The notes: generated by a model from the sequence alone, not told the origin. Counted from the stretch's first letter, positions 8,842-18,695 are shown. The stretch: DNA of 64,000 nucleotides from Sphingomonas desiccabilis (GCF_004135605.1 NZ_SDPT01000002.1:496001-560000); one strand, 5' to 3'. Program-made: numbers and translations.

Positions 8842-8942
8842 CGTACCCCGGCGGAGGCCGGGGCCCAGTTGGGAAGGTTTGGCGAGGGAGCGCAACGCAA
8901 CACCCGCCTTCGCACCTGGACCCCGGCCTTCGCCGGGGTACG
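8842..8942. repeat. Palindromic intergenic repeat, family B, copy 2
   Basis: Left hairpin CCCCGG-CGGAGG-CCGGGG then CCCAG, a 50-base spacer, CTGGA and right hairpin CCCCGGC-CTTC-GCCGGGG. Tandem with copy 1, leaving 27 bases between them. It ends 25 bases beyond the spt stop codon and may also terminate that transcript, though no T-run follows. Confidence 0.75.
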
Positions 8943-8967
8943 CGGATGGCTGGGGGGGCGCGGCGCC

Positions 8968-10230
8968 TTACGCCAGAACGCCCACCGCCCTGCCGGCGGC
9001 CTCGAACATGCCCAGCACCTTCTGGATCTGCTCCGGCGTGTGCTCGGCACACAGCGAGCAGCGCAGCAGATAGGTGCCGGCCGGGGTCGCGGGCGGGCGG
9101 GCCATGTTGACGTAGAGGCCGCCGTCGAGCAGCGCCTGCCACATCGCCACCGCCTGGGTCTGGTCCTCCAGGATCACCGCGAGGATCGCGGAGTCTGGCG
9201 TCTCGGTGCCGAGGCGGAAGCCCATCTCCTTCAGCCCCGCGTGCAGCGTCCGCGCGCTTTCCCACAGCCGGGCGCGCTTTTCGTGGGCGTGCTGCAGCTT
9301 GCGGATTGAGACGGCGGCGGTCGCGACCACGCTCGGCGGCAGCGAGGCGGTGAAGATGTACGGGCGGCAGGCAAGCCGGATCGCCTCGAACTTCGGGTGG
9401 TTCGACACGCAGAAGCCGCCGACGGTGCCGACCGACTTGGAGAAGGTGCCGACGATGAAGTCGACGTCGCCCTCGCAGCCCTGCGCCTCGTACACGCCGC
9501 GGCCGTTGGGGCCATAGAAGCCCATCGAATGCGCCTCGTCGGACAGCACCATCGCGCCATGCTTCTTGGCGACGGCGACCATCTCCTTGAGCGGCGCGAC
9601 ATCGCCGAGCATCGAATAGACGCCCTCCAGCACGACGAGCTTGCCGGCATCCTTGGGCAGACGGCCGAGCCGCTTGTCGAGATCGGCGATGTCGTTGTGA
9701 CGGAAGCGGACGACCTCGGCATAGCCCTGCTTGCAGCCGTCGTAGATCGAGGCGTGGCTGTCGGCGTCGAGGATGACGTAGTCGCCCTTGCCGGCCAGCG
9801 TCGAGATCATGCCGAGGTTGGCCATGTAGCCGGTCGAGAAGACGATCGCGCCCGACACGCCGTAGAAGTCGCGCAGCGCCTGCTCGACTTCCATATGGTC
9901 GCGGAAGGTGCCGTTGAGCATGCGGCTGCCGTTGGTGCCCGATCCGAACTGGTCGAGCGCGTCCTTGCCGGCCTGGATCACGTCCGGGTCGAACGTCATG
10001 CCCATGTAGTTGTAGGTGCCGAGCAGGATCGTGTCGCGGCCGGCGATCACCGCCTCCGTCGGCGACTTCACCTGCTCCATGACGATCGCGAACGGATCGG
10101 TCACGCCGGTGTCGATCAGCGCCTGGCGTTCGGCGATCAGCGCGTCGAACTTGCTCATCAGGTCGCGCTCCGGCGCGGCGGCCGGCGGATCGACGGGGAG
10201 CTGGTGCTGGGTGGCGGCGGCTTCGGTCAT
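8968..10230 (-). CDS. spt: Serine palmitoyltransferase
   Basis: 420 residues, PLP-dependent alpha-oxoamine synthase. It condenses L-serine with an acyl thioester to 3-ketodihydrosphingosine, the first step of sphingolipid synthesis; the bacterial enzyme is a soluble homodimer. Residues match the Sphingomonas paucimobilis enzyme in number: His159 (DSHA) stacking on PLP, Asp231 and His234 (DEAHSMGF), and the Schiff-base Lys265 in GTFSKSVGT. SGTNGSRMLNG and the YNYMGM loop are also present. Close relatives (KBL, BioF, ALAS) lack this context. It is the last gene after cerR and acp, 61 bases beyond acp. Confidence 0.95.
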   Translation of the reverse strand: MTEAAATQHQLPVDPPAAAPERDLMSKFDALIAERQALIDTGVTDPFAIVMEQVKSPTEAVIAGRDTILLGTYNYMGMTFDPDVIQAGKDALDQFGSGTNGSRMLNGTFRDHMEVEQALRDFYGVSGAIVFSTGYMANLGMISTLAGKGDYVILDADSHASIYDGCKQGYAEVVRFRHNDIADLDKRLGRLPKDAGKLVVLEGVYSMLGDVAPLKEMVAVAKKHGAMVLSDEAHSMGFYGPNGRGVYEAQGCEGDVDFIVGTFSKSVGTVGGFCVSNHPKFEAIRLACRPYIFTASLPPSVVATAAVSIRKLQHAHEKRARLWESARTLHAGLKEMGFRLGTETPDSAILAVILEDQTQAVAMWQALLDGGLYVNMARPPATPAGTYLLRCSLCAEHTPEQIQKVLGMFEAAGRAVGVLA

Positions 10231-10291
10231 CTGTGTTTTCCTGGGGACACCATCGGGCGGTTCCGGCGCGCGCCGGCCCGCCCGAACGGCG

Positions 10292-10537
10292 TTAGTCCTG
10301 CTTGAGCTTGGCGACGGCGTCGGTGAGCTGACCGACGGTCTCGATTTCCGCCTGCATGTTCATGGTGATGAGGATGTCGAACTCGTCCTCTACGGCCGCC
10401 ACGAAGTCCATCACGGTCAGGCTGTCCCATTCGAGGTCGCCGGCAAAGGTGGTGGTCTCGGTCAGCGCCACGCCCTTCTTGTTGAACGGCTCGATCAGGC
10501 GGGAGACGGTGTCGAAAATGGCGGCGCGATCGCTCAC
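10292..10537 (-). CDS. Acyl carrier protein of the sphingolipid pathway
   Basis: 81 residues, acidic four-helix acyl carrier protein. The phosphopantetheine site is Ser39 in DSLTVMDF. The GTG start at 10537 follows AAGGA at somewhat long spacing; no ATG is available. Dedicated ACPs sit beside serine palmitoyltransferase in Caulobacter and sphingomonads and are thought to hand an acyl group to Spt in place of acyl-CoA. Location between cerR and spt supports that role. The carrier differs clearly from the housekeeping AcpP, which has an invariant DSLDTVE. Confidence 0.88.
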   Translation of the reverse strand: MSDRAAIFDTVSRLIEPFNKKGVALTETTTFAGDLEWDSLTVMDFVAAVEDEFDILITMNMQAEIETVGQLTDAVAKLKQD

Positions 10538-10608
10538 AGGGGGCGTCCTTTGCAGATGGGGCGGTTCCTGGGCTGCGTGGCGCAGAAATCCGGCACGATT
10601 TTGGCGCT

Positions 10609-11514
10609 CTATAGCAGCCGGTTGGCGCGATACCATGCCGCGGTGGCGGCGAGGCCGTCGGCGGTCGCGATCCGCGGGCGCCACAGCGCTTCGGGCGGGC
10701 GCGCGTCGGAAGAGGCGGTCCAGTCGGGATGCGCCATATAGGCGGCGCGGTCCGGGGTGAGCTTTGCCTTGGGCCCGCGCGCCAGCCGGTCGAGGCGCGC
10801 GCTCAGCCGCAGCACGCTTGCGGGCACTGACAGCGGGACGACGCGGCGGCCGACGGCGGTGCCGATCGCGCGGGCGAAGCCGGCGTGGGTCCAGGCCCCG
10901 GGCGTGCCGTCGTCGGGCTCGTAGACGGTGCGGCCGGGGTCCTCGCCGGCAAGCGCCAGCAGCAGGCGGGCGAGGTCGTCGACGTGGATCAGCGACAGCC
11001 GGCCGGCGGGCGGCATCGGCACCACGCCCCACCGGGCGGCGCGGAACAGCTCCAGCATCTCCAGGTCGCCCGGGCCGTAGACGGCGGGCGGGCGTACCAT
11101 CGTCCAGGCCAGCGGGGAGGCGCGCACCGCATCCTCGGCCCCCGCCTTGGAGCGGCCGTAGAGCGACAGGCCCGGCTCGCGCGCGGCGAGCGAGGAGACG
11201 TGGACGAAGCGGCGGATGCCGGCGGCTTGCGTGGCGGACAGGATCGCGCAGGTGCCGTCGACGTTGCCGCGGGTGAAGCCGTCCGGCGTGGGTGCGTTGA
11301 CGACCCCGGCGACGTGGATCACCGCATCGGCTCCGATCGCCAGCTCGGCGAGCGCGTCCGGCGTGTCGAGTGCGCCCGCCACCCAGGTGACGCCCGCCTG
11401 CGGCGGCTGCGGCCGGCGGGTGAGCGCGCGGACGCTGTGCCCGGCCTCCCGCGCGAGCGCGAGGGTACGGCGGCCGACGAAGCCGGTGGCGCCGGTGAAC
11501 GCAAGGACGCTCAT
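10609..11514 (-). CDS. cerR: NAD(P)-dependent ceramide-type reductase, extended SDR
   Basis: 301 residues with an N-terminal Rossmann motif TGATGFVGRR (residues 8-17), the extended-SDR catalytic S...YGRSK (YxxxK: LYGRSKAG), and a C-terminal substrate domain. In Caulobacter the equivalent gene beside spt and acp (cerR) reduces the 3-oxo group during ceramide formation; the same neighbourhood here supports that assignment, though the family also includes NDUFA9-like proteins. Its start codon overlaps the proB stop (ATGA), so expression is coupled to proline synthesis. No ceramide synthase (bCerS) is seen in the window. Confidence 0.75.
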   Translation of the reverse strand: MSVLAFTGATGFVGRRTLALAREAGHSVRALTRRPQPPQAGVTWVAGALDTPDALAELAIGADAVIHVAGVVNAPTPDGFTRGNVDGTCAILSATQAAGIRRFVHVSSLAAREPGLSLYGRSKAGAEDAVRASPLAWTMVRPPAVYGPGDLEMLELFRAARWGVVPMPPAGRLSLIHVDDLARLLLALAGEDPGRTVYEPDDGTPGAWTHAGFARAIGTAVGRRVVPLSVPASVLRLSARLDRLARGPKAKLTPDRAAYMAHPDWTASSDARPPEALWRPRIATADGLAATAAWYRANRLL

Positions 11515-12629
11515 GCGACCACCATATGGTTGCGGTGGACCAGCGCGGTGCGCGGCGCGTGCCCCAGGATTGCCTCGAGTTCGTCGCTGCGGCGGCCGAC
11601 GATGCGCACCGCCTCCTCCGCGTCATATTCGCTCAAGCCGCGGGCGACCGGCTGGCCGGCCTCGTCCAGGATCATCACCAGGTCGCCGCGCGCGAACCGC
11701 CCTTCGACGCGGGTGGCACCGGCCGGCAACAGGCTGCGCCCGTCCTGGAGCGCGGCGGCAGCGCCGGCGTCGATGTGGATGGTGCCGCCGGCGACGAGCC
11801 GCCCCTGCAGCCAGGCCTTGCGCGCGGGCTGGGCAGGGCGGGCGACGAACACGGTGCCCCGCCCGCTGTCGGCGAAGCGCGACAAGGGACGCTCGACCCG
11901 GCCCGATGCGATGGCGAGGTGCGCGCCCGCCGCGGTCGCGATCCGGGCCGCCTGCACCTTGGACACCATGCCGCCCGATCCCATGCCGGAGGCGGAGCGG
12001 GTGTCGGCCATTGCCTCCACCGCCGCATCGATCCGCTCCACCCGCTCGATGAAGCGCGCATCCGGATCATGGGTGGGATTGCGGTCGTAGAGCCCGTCGA
12101 TGTCGGACAGCAGCACCACGCCGTCCGCATTCGCTGCCTGGCCGACGCGCGCGGCGAGCCGGTCGTTGTCGCCGAAGCGGATTTCTTCGGTGGCGACGCT
12201 GTCGTTCTCGTTGACCACCGGCACGACGCCTAGCGTCAGCAGCCGGCCGAGCGTGGCGGCGACGTTCAGGTAGCGGCGGCGCTGCTCCAGGTCGTCCAGC
12301 GTCACCAGCAGCTGTGCGGCCGTGAGCCCCCGGTCGCCGAGCAGCTCGGCCCAGGCGCCCGAAAGCGCGATCTGCCCGGTGGCAGCGGCCGCCTGCGCAT
12401 CCTCCAGGCTGGCACGGCCGCCCTTGGGCAGCCCCAACCGCCGGGCGCCGAGCGCGATCGCGCCGGAGGAGACGACGATCACCTGCTGGCCGGCGGCGTG
12501 GCGCTCGGCGATGTCGGCGATCAGGCCGCCCAGCCAGTCGCGCCGGATCGCGCCGCCGGCGTCGACCAGCAGCGCGGACCCGACCTTGACCACCAGGCGC
12601 GGGCAGGCGGCGGGGGCGAACAGCGACAT
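11511..12629 (-). CDS. proB: Glutamate 5-kinase
   Basis: 372 residues. Catalyses ATP-dependent phosphorylation of L-glutamate, the first step of proline synthesis. The amino-acid kinase domain fills about residues 10-260 (VKVGSALL, VVSSGAIALGARRLGL, VVPVVNENDSVATEEIRFGDND, SDIDGLYDRNP, GMGSGGMVSKVQAA), and a C-terminal PUA domain covers about 280-365. Full length for the family. Lies 15 bases after obgE, an arrangement common in alphaproteobacteria, and overlaps cerR by four bases. Confidence 0.93.
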   Translation of the reverse strand: MSLFAPAACPRLVVKVGSALLVDAGGAIRRDWLGGLIADIAERHAAGQQVIVVSSGAIALGARRLGLPKGGRASLEDAQAAAATGQIALSGAWAELLGDRGLTAAQLLVTLDDLEQRRRYLNVAATLGRLLTLGVVPVVNENDSVATEEIRFGDNDRLAARVGQAANADGVVLLSDIDGLYDRNPTHDPDARFIERVERIDAAVEAMADTRSASGMGSGGMVSKVQAARIATAAGAHLAIASGRVERPLSRFADSGRGTVFVARPAQPARKAWLQGRLVAGGTIHIDAGAAAALQDGRSLLPAGATRVEGRFARGDLVMILDEAGQPVARGLSEYDAEEAVRIVGRRSDELEAILGHAPRTALVHRNHMVVA

Positions 12630-12644
12630 GGGATCAGGCGCGCG

Positions 12645-13691
12645 TCAGATCGGCGACCATTCGATCGGGTCCTCGCCCTCGTCGCTGTCCTCGACCTGCT
12701 TGTTTTCCGGATCCATCAGCTCGATCAACTGGTCGAGCACCCAGTCGACGCCGACGCCGCTGGCCCCCGACATCGGGATCACCGGCGCGCCGCTCGCCTC
12801 TTCCAGCTCGGCCGAAAGTGCTGCGATCAGCTCGTCGTCCAGCGTGTCGATCTTGTTGAGCACGACGATCACGCGCTTGTCGGTGAGGCCCGCGCCATAG
12901 TTCTCGAGCTCGTCGCGCACGATCCGATAGCTTTCGGCCACGTCCGCATCATTGGCGTCCACCAGGTGCAGCAGCACGCGGCAGCGCTCGATGTGCCCCA
13001 GGAAGCGGTCGCCGATGCCCGCGCCCTCGGCCGCACCCTCGATCAGGCCGGGGATGTCGGCGATCACGAACTCGCGCATCTTATGGCTGACCACGCCCAG
13101 CTGCGGGCGGGTGGTGGTGAAGGCATAGGCACCGACCTTGGCCTGGGCGTTGGTGACGGCGTTGATGAAGGTCGACTTGCCCGCGTTGGGAAGGCCGACC
13201 AGACCGACGTCGGCCAGCAGCTTCAGGCGCAGCCACACCCACGCCTCGGCACCCGGCCAGCCGGTGCCGTGCTGGCGCGGCGCGCGGTTGGTCGAGGTCT
13301 TGTAGCTGGCGTTGCCGCGGCCACCGTCGCCGCCGCGCAGGAACACCTCGCGCTGGCCGGCGCGGGTGAAGTCGAGCAGCACGGTCTCCTTGTCCTCGGC
13401 GAGGACCTGGGTTCCCACCGGCACCTGGATGACCAGATCGTCGCCGCCGCCGCCGGTCTTGTTCGAGCCCGAACCGCCCTTGCCACGCTGGGCTCGGAAA
13501 TGCTGGGTGTAGCGAAAGTCGATCAGCGTGTTGAGACCGGGAACGGCTTCGAACACGATGTCGCCGCCCTTGCCGCCGTCGCCACCGTCGGGGCCGCCAT
13601 ATTCAATGAACTTTTCGCGGCGGAAGCCGACGGCACCGGGGCCGCCCGTTCCGGAGCGCACGAAAATCTTGGCTTGATCGAGAAAATGCAT
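12645..13691 (-). CDS. obgE: GTPase ObgE/CgtA
   Basis: 348 residues. The N-terminal glycine-rich Obg fold (about 1-158; MHFLDQAKIFVRSGTGGPGAVGFRREK) is followed by the G domain with G1 GLPNAGKST, G3 DIPGL and G4 NKID. The variable C-terminal tail is short and acidic (VEDSDEGEDPIEW). Essential large-ribosomal-subunit assembly and stress GTPase, active in the cytoplasm. It heads the run obgE-proB-cerR-acp-spt; the rplU-rpmA genes that often precede obgE are 12 kb away here. Confidence 0.95.
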   Translation of the reverse strand: MHFLDQAKIFVRSGTGGPGAVGFRREKFIEYGGPDGGDGGKGGDIVFEAVPGLNTLIDFRYTQHFRAQRGKGGSGSNKTGGGGDDLVIQVPVGTQVLAEDKETVLLDFTRAGQREVFLRGGDGGRGNASYKTSTNRAPRQHGTGWPGAEAWVWLRLKLLADVGLVGLPNAGKSTFINAVTNAQAKVGAYAFTTTRPQLGVVSHKMREFVIADIPGLIEGAAEGAGIGDRFLGHIERCRVLLHLVDANDADVAESYRIVRDELENYGAGLTDKRVIVVLNKIDTLDDELIAALSAELEEASGAPVIPMSGASGVGVDWVLDQLIELMDPENKQVEDSDEGEDPIEWSPI

Positions 13692-13700
13692 GGCGCCGCT

Positions 13701-14312
13701 TTACGTGCGCGCGGGGCTTTTATCCACCGTCGCGTTCAGGTCGCCGTAGGAGGACAGCAGCCGCTGGCGGGCGAGCGCGCGGGCACGGTCGCGCGGCAGG
13801 CCCAGCGCCTTGGCCATGGCGCCGCCGAGCAGCGCGTCGCCGAGCGCGATCAGGACGAGGTGCAGCGTCTCGTCGGCAAGCGGCAGGTCGCCCAGGCCGG
13901 AGTCGGTCGCCAGCGTGTCGACCAGGCGATGGATCGCGTCCAGCACCGGATCGAGCAGCTGGTGGTTGCCCGACAGGATCATCCAGCTGGCAAGCGCGCC
14001 GGCACCCTGGTGGCCGAAGGCGTCGAAGGTGAGGTCCACCACCTCGGTCGGATCGCCCTTGCTGCGCGCCCGCAGCGCCGCCGCGCCGATCTCGGCAGTG
14101 ATGGTGGCGGCCATGCGCTCGACCAGCGCCTCCTGCAGCCCGGCCGCCGAGCCGAAATGGTGGAGCAGGTTCGCATGGGTGCGGCCGATCCGCGCGGCCA
14201 CCGCCTTCAGCGTCACGCTTTGCGGGCCGCTTTCGACCAGCAGCGCGCGGGCGGCGTCGAGCGCCGCCTCCCGCGATTGCGCCGACGACAGGCGCCGGCG
14301 TGTTATTGACAT
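13701..14312 (-). CDS. TetR family transcriptional regulator
   Basis: 203 residues. The N-terminal helix-turn-helix lies at about residues 15-60 (AALDAARALLVESGPQSVTLKAVAARIGRTHANLLHHFGS in separate helices), with the canonical end HANLLHHFGS. The C-terminal ligand domain is all-helical. It is divergent from the PF10118 gene with only 42 bases between the starts, so it most likely represses that gene and itself. The open frame extends far upstream through the divergent gene; that part is an artefact. Start ATG 14312 is supported by the domain boundary. Confidence 0.85.
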   Translation of the reverse strand: MSITRRRLSSAQSREAALDAARALLVESGPQSVTLKAVAARIGRTHANLLHHFGSAAGLQEALVERMAATITAEIGAAALRARSKGDPTEVVDLTFDAFGHQGAGALASWMILSGNHQLLDPVLDAIHRLVDTLATDSGLGDLPLADETLHLVLIALGDALLGGAMAKALGLPRDRARALARQRLLSSYGDLNATVDKSPART

Positions 14313-14354
14313 GGGTGTAAGTAGTACATAGCTCCTTCTGATTGGAGGATTTTC

Positions 14355-15203
14355 ATGACGAAGGCAAAGACTCCCGCCGACCTGACGATCACGCCGCGCG
14401 ACCTGCGCTTCGGGCGCGGGCAGGCGCGCCGGCGCTGGTGGCTGAACGACGATCCCATCGGGACCGCGCTGTTCAACGCGCTGTCGGTGACCTTCCCCAA
14501 GGGGGAGGCGTTCTTCATCGAAAGCGTGCGGCGCTTCCGCGAGGGCGTGTCGCCGCGGCTGGCCGGGGAAATCGCCGCCTTCACCCGCCAGGAGGCGATC
14601 CACACCCGCGAGCATGTCGCGTTCAACCGCCACGTCACCGAACAGGGCTATGACGTGTCGCGGCTGGAGGCGCGGGTGGACGAGGAGCTGGCGATCGCCC
14701 GCAGCCGGCCGCCGAGCGTGTCGCTGGCCGCGACCCTGTGCCTCGAGCATTTCACCGCGATCCTGGCGCACGCGATCCTCGCCGATCCCCGCCACCTGGA
14801 AGGCGGCGACCAGAGCGCTGCGGACCTGTGGCGCTGGCACGCGATCGAGGAGATCGAGCACAAGGGTGTCGCCTATGACGTGTGGATGCACGCTACCCGC
14901 GACTGGAGCCGCTGGCGGCGCTGGATGGTGAAGGCGCATGCGATGCTGATCGTCACCGCCCGCTTCCTGAGCGGCCGCACCCGCGGCATCCTCGACCTCC
15001 TGGAGCAGGACGGGCTGAAGGGCGCGGGCGTGAAGTGGCGGCTGTTCCGCTATGCGTTCGTCCGGCCCGGCGTCGCGCGCAGCCTGGTGCGGCCGTGGAT
15101 CGCCTTCTTCCTGCCGGGCTTCCACCCCTGGAACCACGACGATCGCGCGTTGATCAACAAGGCCGACAGCGAGTTCGCGGCGGCGCGGCCGGCGGTGGCG
15201 TAG
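14355..15203 (+). CDS. PF10118 metal-dependent hydrolase family protein
   Basis: 282 residues. Conserved features of the family: PKGEAFFIESVR near residue 50, FTRQEAIHTREHVAFN around 75-90, CLEHFTAILAH around 130, and HAIEEIEHKGVAYDVW around 160. The regularly spaced Glu and His residues (ExxxH, ExxEH) resemble a ferritin-like di-metal site. The family is annotated as predicted metal-dependent hydrolase, but substrates are unknown. GGAGG sits five bases before the ATG. Paired divergently with a TetR regulator, which suggests induction by a small, perhaps hydrophobic, molecule. Confidence 0.82.
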   Translation: MTKAKTPADLTITPRDLRFGRGQARRRWWLNDDPIGTALFNALSVTFPKGEAFFIESVRRFREGVSPRLAGEIAAFTRQEAIHTREHVAFNRHVTEQGYDVSRLEARVDEELAIARSRPPSVSLAATLCLEHFTAILAHAILADPRHLEGGDQSAADLWRWHAIEEIEHKGVAYDVWMHATRDWSRWRRWMVKAHAMLIVTARFLSGRTRGILDLLEQDGLKGAGVKWRLFRYAFVRPGVARSLVRPWIAFFLPGFHPWNHDDRALINKADSEFAAARPAVA

Positions 15204-15223
15204 GGCGAGATCCCTTCCCAATA

Positions 15224-15340
15224 CCCGTTCGCCTCGAGGTGCCGTCGAGCTTGTCGAGACGGCGTATCGAGAGGCCGGTTGTTGCGGCTCTCTCGGTACG
15301 GGCTCTCGACAAGCTCGACGACTACTCGAGACAAACGGGG
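15224..15340. repeat. Large palindromic repeat, family A, copy 1
   Basis: About 117 bases forming an imperfect palindrome: the left half contains GTCGAGCTTGTCGAGAC and GTATCGAGAG, the right half contains CTCTCGGTACGGGCTCTCGAC and AAGCTCGACGACTACTCGAG. A second copy lies at 18581-18695 in inverted orientation with high identity over the whole length. The pair brackets the recO-leuB-glycosyltransferase segment. No coding capacity. Confidence 0.8.
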
Positions 15341-15403
15341 TGGGAGCGGGAGAAGGGTCGGAGCCCACTGGCACCCCGCCCGCCGATGCGGCATGGCAGG
15401 GCC

Positions 15404-15601
15404 ATGCGCACCATCTCGCACGATGTCGCCGTCCGGCTCTACCACCTCGACGACGAGGGTGGGGTCGCCACCACCATCCTCTACGGCACGTTGGCCGAGG
15501 CGCTGGCGCGCGCGGCGGCCGAGCCGGAGGACATCCAGGCCGGGCTCTACCTCCAGACCAGCAACGACGTGGTGTCGTACCTGGATTACTGCGAGGGCTG
15601 A
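15404..15601 (+). CDS. Small conserved-type protein, unknown function
   Basis: 65 residues, MRTISHDVAVRLYHLDDEGG start. It contains VAVRLYHLDD, a beta strand followed by TLAEALARAAAEPEDIQAGLYLQTSNDV and a C-terminal YLDYCEG, giving a compact alpha/beta protein with no signal or membrane segment. GGCAGGG precedes the ATG at 15404; an upstream ATG at 15386 is possible. It sits nine bases before recO and is probably co-transcribed. Coding is supported by frame, spacing and composition only; I do not recognise the family. Confidence 0.6.
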   Translation: MRTISHDVAVRLYHLDDEGGVATTILYGTLAEALARAAAEPEDIQAGLYLQTSNDVVSYLDYCEG

Positions 15602-15610
15602 GGCGCGGCC

Positions 15611-16342
15611 ATGCACCTGATCGCCGAGGCCATCCTGCTGTCCGTGCGCGGGCATGGCGAGCATGGCGCGGTGGTGCGGGCGTTGACCGCGCGTTCGGGG
15701 GTGCAGCCGGGCTACGTCCGCGGCGGGCGCTCGCGGGCGCTGCGCCCGGTGCTCCAGCCGGCCAATCTCGTGCGCGGCGAATGGCGCGCGCGCACCGAGG
15801 AGCAGCTGGCCGGGCTGACGGTGGAGCTGGTGCACAGCCGCGCGCCCCTGTTCGCCGAGCCTTTGGCAGCCGCCGCGATCGAATGGGCGTGCGCGCTGAC
15901 CGCCACCGCGCTGCCGGACGGACTGCCCTATCCGCGGCTGCATGCGGCGCTGTCGGCAGTGCTCGACGCGGTGGAGGCGGCGCCGGCGGCGCGTGGCTGG
16001 GCGGCGGCGCTCGCCCGCTACGAACTGCTGGTGCTGGCGGAACTCGGCTTCGGTCTCGACCTGGAGCGCTGCGTCGCGACCGGCACGGCCGAGGACCTCG
16101 CCTTTGTGAGCCCCAGGAGCGGCGGCGCCGTCAGCCGCGCCGCGGCGTCGGGCTATGAGACCCGGCTGCTGCCGCTGCCTGCCTTCCTGCGCGAAGGAGG
16201 CGAGGCGGACTGGCCCCAGCTGTTCGACGCGCTGCGGCTGACCGGGCATTTCCTGGAGCGCGACGTGCTGGTCGGACGCGGCGCGGAGGCGCTGGCGGCG
16301 CGGCAACGACTGGTCGAAAGGCTCAAAAGGGCGGTTGCGTGA
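15611..16342 (+). CDS. recO: DNA repair protein RecO
   Basis: 243 residues. The N-terminal OB-fold ([37 protein letters not shown]) is followed by the helical C-terminal region typical of RecO ([23 protein letters not shown], about residues 135-160, and [19 protein letters not shown]). RecO works with RecR to load RecA on SSB-coated gaps. The zinc-binding cysteines found in some RecO proteins are not present; only C155 remains, as in many alphaproteobacteria. Followed closely by leuB. Confidence 0.9.
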   Translation: MHLIAEAILLSVRGHGEHGAVVRALTARSGVQPGYVRGGRSRALRPVLQPANLVRGEWRARTEEQLAGLTVELVHSRAPLFAEPLAAAAIEWACALTATALPDGLPYPRLHAALSAVLDAVEAAPAARGWAAALARYELLVLAELGFGLDLERCVATGTAEDLAFVSPRSGGAVSRAAASGYETRLLPLPAFLREGGEADWPQLFDALRLTGHFLERDVLVGRGAEALAARQRLVERLKRAVA

Positions 16343-16389
16343 GCGGGGCGGCTGGGCCAATCCCCGCAGCGCCAAGCGAAAGGAGTGGA

Positions 16390-17432
<1,043 letters not shown>

Positions 17433-17436
<4 letters not shown>

Positions 17437-18551
17437 ACCTGGCGCTCGCGCTCGCGGTCGTCGTCCCGGTCTTCAACGAGCGCGCCAATGTGGCGCTGCT
17501 CGTGGAGAAGCTGGCGGCGGCGCTCGCAGGCCGGGCGTGGGAAGTGATCTTCGTCGACGACGACAGCCCGGACGGGACCGCGGAGGCCGCACGCGCGCTG
17601 GCGGCGACGGACTCCCGGGTGCGGGTGATCCAGCGGATCGGCCGCCGCGGGCTCTCGACCGCGTGCATCGAGGGGATGTGCGCCACCGCCGCGCCGGTGG
17701 TGGCGGTGATCGACGGCGACCTCCAGCATGACGAGACGCTGCTGCCGCGCATGCTCGACGCGCTGGAGGGCGACGCGGACCTCGACCTGGTGATCGGGTC
17801 GCGCTTCGTGGACGGCGGCGGCACCGGGGAGTGGGACGCCGATCGTGTCGCCAAGTCCGCCTTCGCCACCAGGCTGTCGCGCCGGCTGCTGAAGGCCGAT
17901 CTGTCCGACCCGATGAGCGGATTCTTCATGATCCGAACGCCGCTGGTGCGGGCGCTGGTGCCGTCGCTGTCGGGGATCGGCTTCAAGATCCTGCTCGACA
18001 TCGTGACGGCGAGTCCGCGACCCCTGCGCTTCGTGGAGCTGCCCTATGTGTTCCGCACGCGCGTGGCCGGCGAGAGCAAGCTCGACCATGTCGTGGCGCT
18101 CGAATATCTGATCGCGCTCTACGACCGCATGTTCGGGCGGATCGTGCCGGTGCGCTTCGTGCTGTTCTCCGCGATCGGCGCGGCGGGCGCGGCGGTGCAC
18201 CTGGGGCTGCTGGCGCTGCTGCTGGAACTGGCGCCGATCGGCTTCGTCGCCGCCACCATCCTGGCGACGGTCGCGGCGATGACGTTCAACTTCTTCCTCA
18301 ACAACGCGCTCACCTATCGCGACCGCCGGCTGAAGGGCGCGCGGGCGCTGCTCGACGGCTGGGTGTCCTTCTGCCTCGTGTGCGCGGTGGGGGCGGTCGC
18401 CAACGTCGGGGTCGCCGCCTTCCTCTATGACGTGCGCGGCGGCGCCTGGGCGGTGCCGGCGCTGGCGGGCGTGCTGGTGGGCGCGGTTTGGAACTTCGCG
18501 CTGTCGAGCCGCTTCACCTGGGGACGCTACGGCCGCAGGCCGGCGGCGTGA
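17433..18551 (+). CDS. Family 2 glycosyltransferase with C-terminal GtrA domain
   Basis: 372 residues from a GTG overlapping the leuB stop. Residues 1-230 are a dolichyl-phosphate-mannose-synthase-like GT2 domain ([38 protein letters not shown]); residues about 240-365 are a four-helix GtrA domain ([32 protein letters not shown]). This fusion makes polyprenyl-phosphate-linked sugars at the membrane and may flip them. The adjacent PMT-type glycosyltransferase could use the product as donor. Donor sugar is unknown. Confidence 0.88.
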
Positions 18552-18580
18552 GGCATCGGTCGGATCGACATCCCTCCTTT

Positions 18581-18695
18581 CCCGCTTGTCTCGAGTAGGG
18601 ATGGAGCTTGTCGAGAGCCCGTATCGAGAGAGCCGCAACCGCCGACCTCTCGATACGCCATCTCGACGAGCTCGATGGCTACTCGAGGCGAACGG
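18581..18695. repeat. Large palindromic repeat, family A, copy 2
   Basis: Inverted counterpart of the element at 15224-15340: its reverse complement aligns end to end with that copy, including GTATCGAGAGG and TTGCGGCTCTCTCG. It lies between the GtrA-tailed glycosyltransferase and the convergent PMT-type gene, where its long hairpin could act as a termination or mRNA-end structure. Confidence 0.8.

Noticed and set aside
13701..15374. Very long extension of the TetR frame upstream
   Set aside because: The extension is antisense to the PF10118 gene; the HTH domain begins just after M14312.
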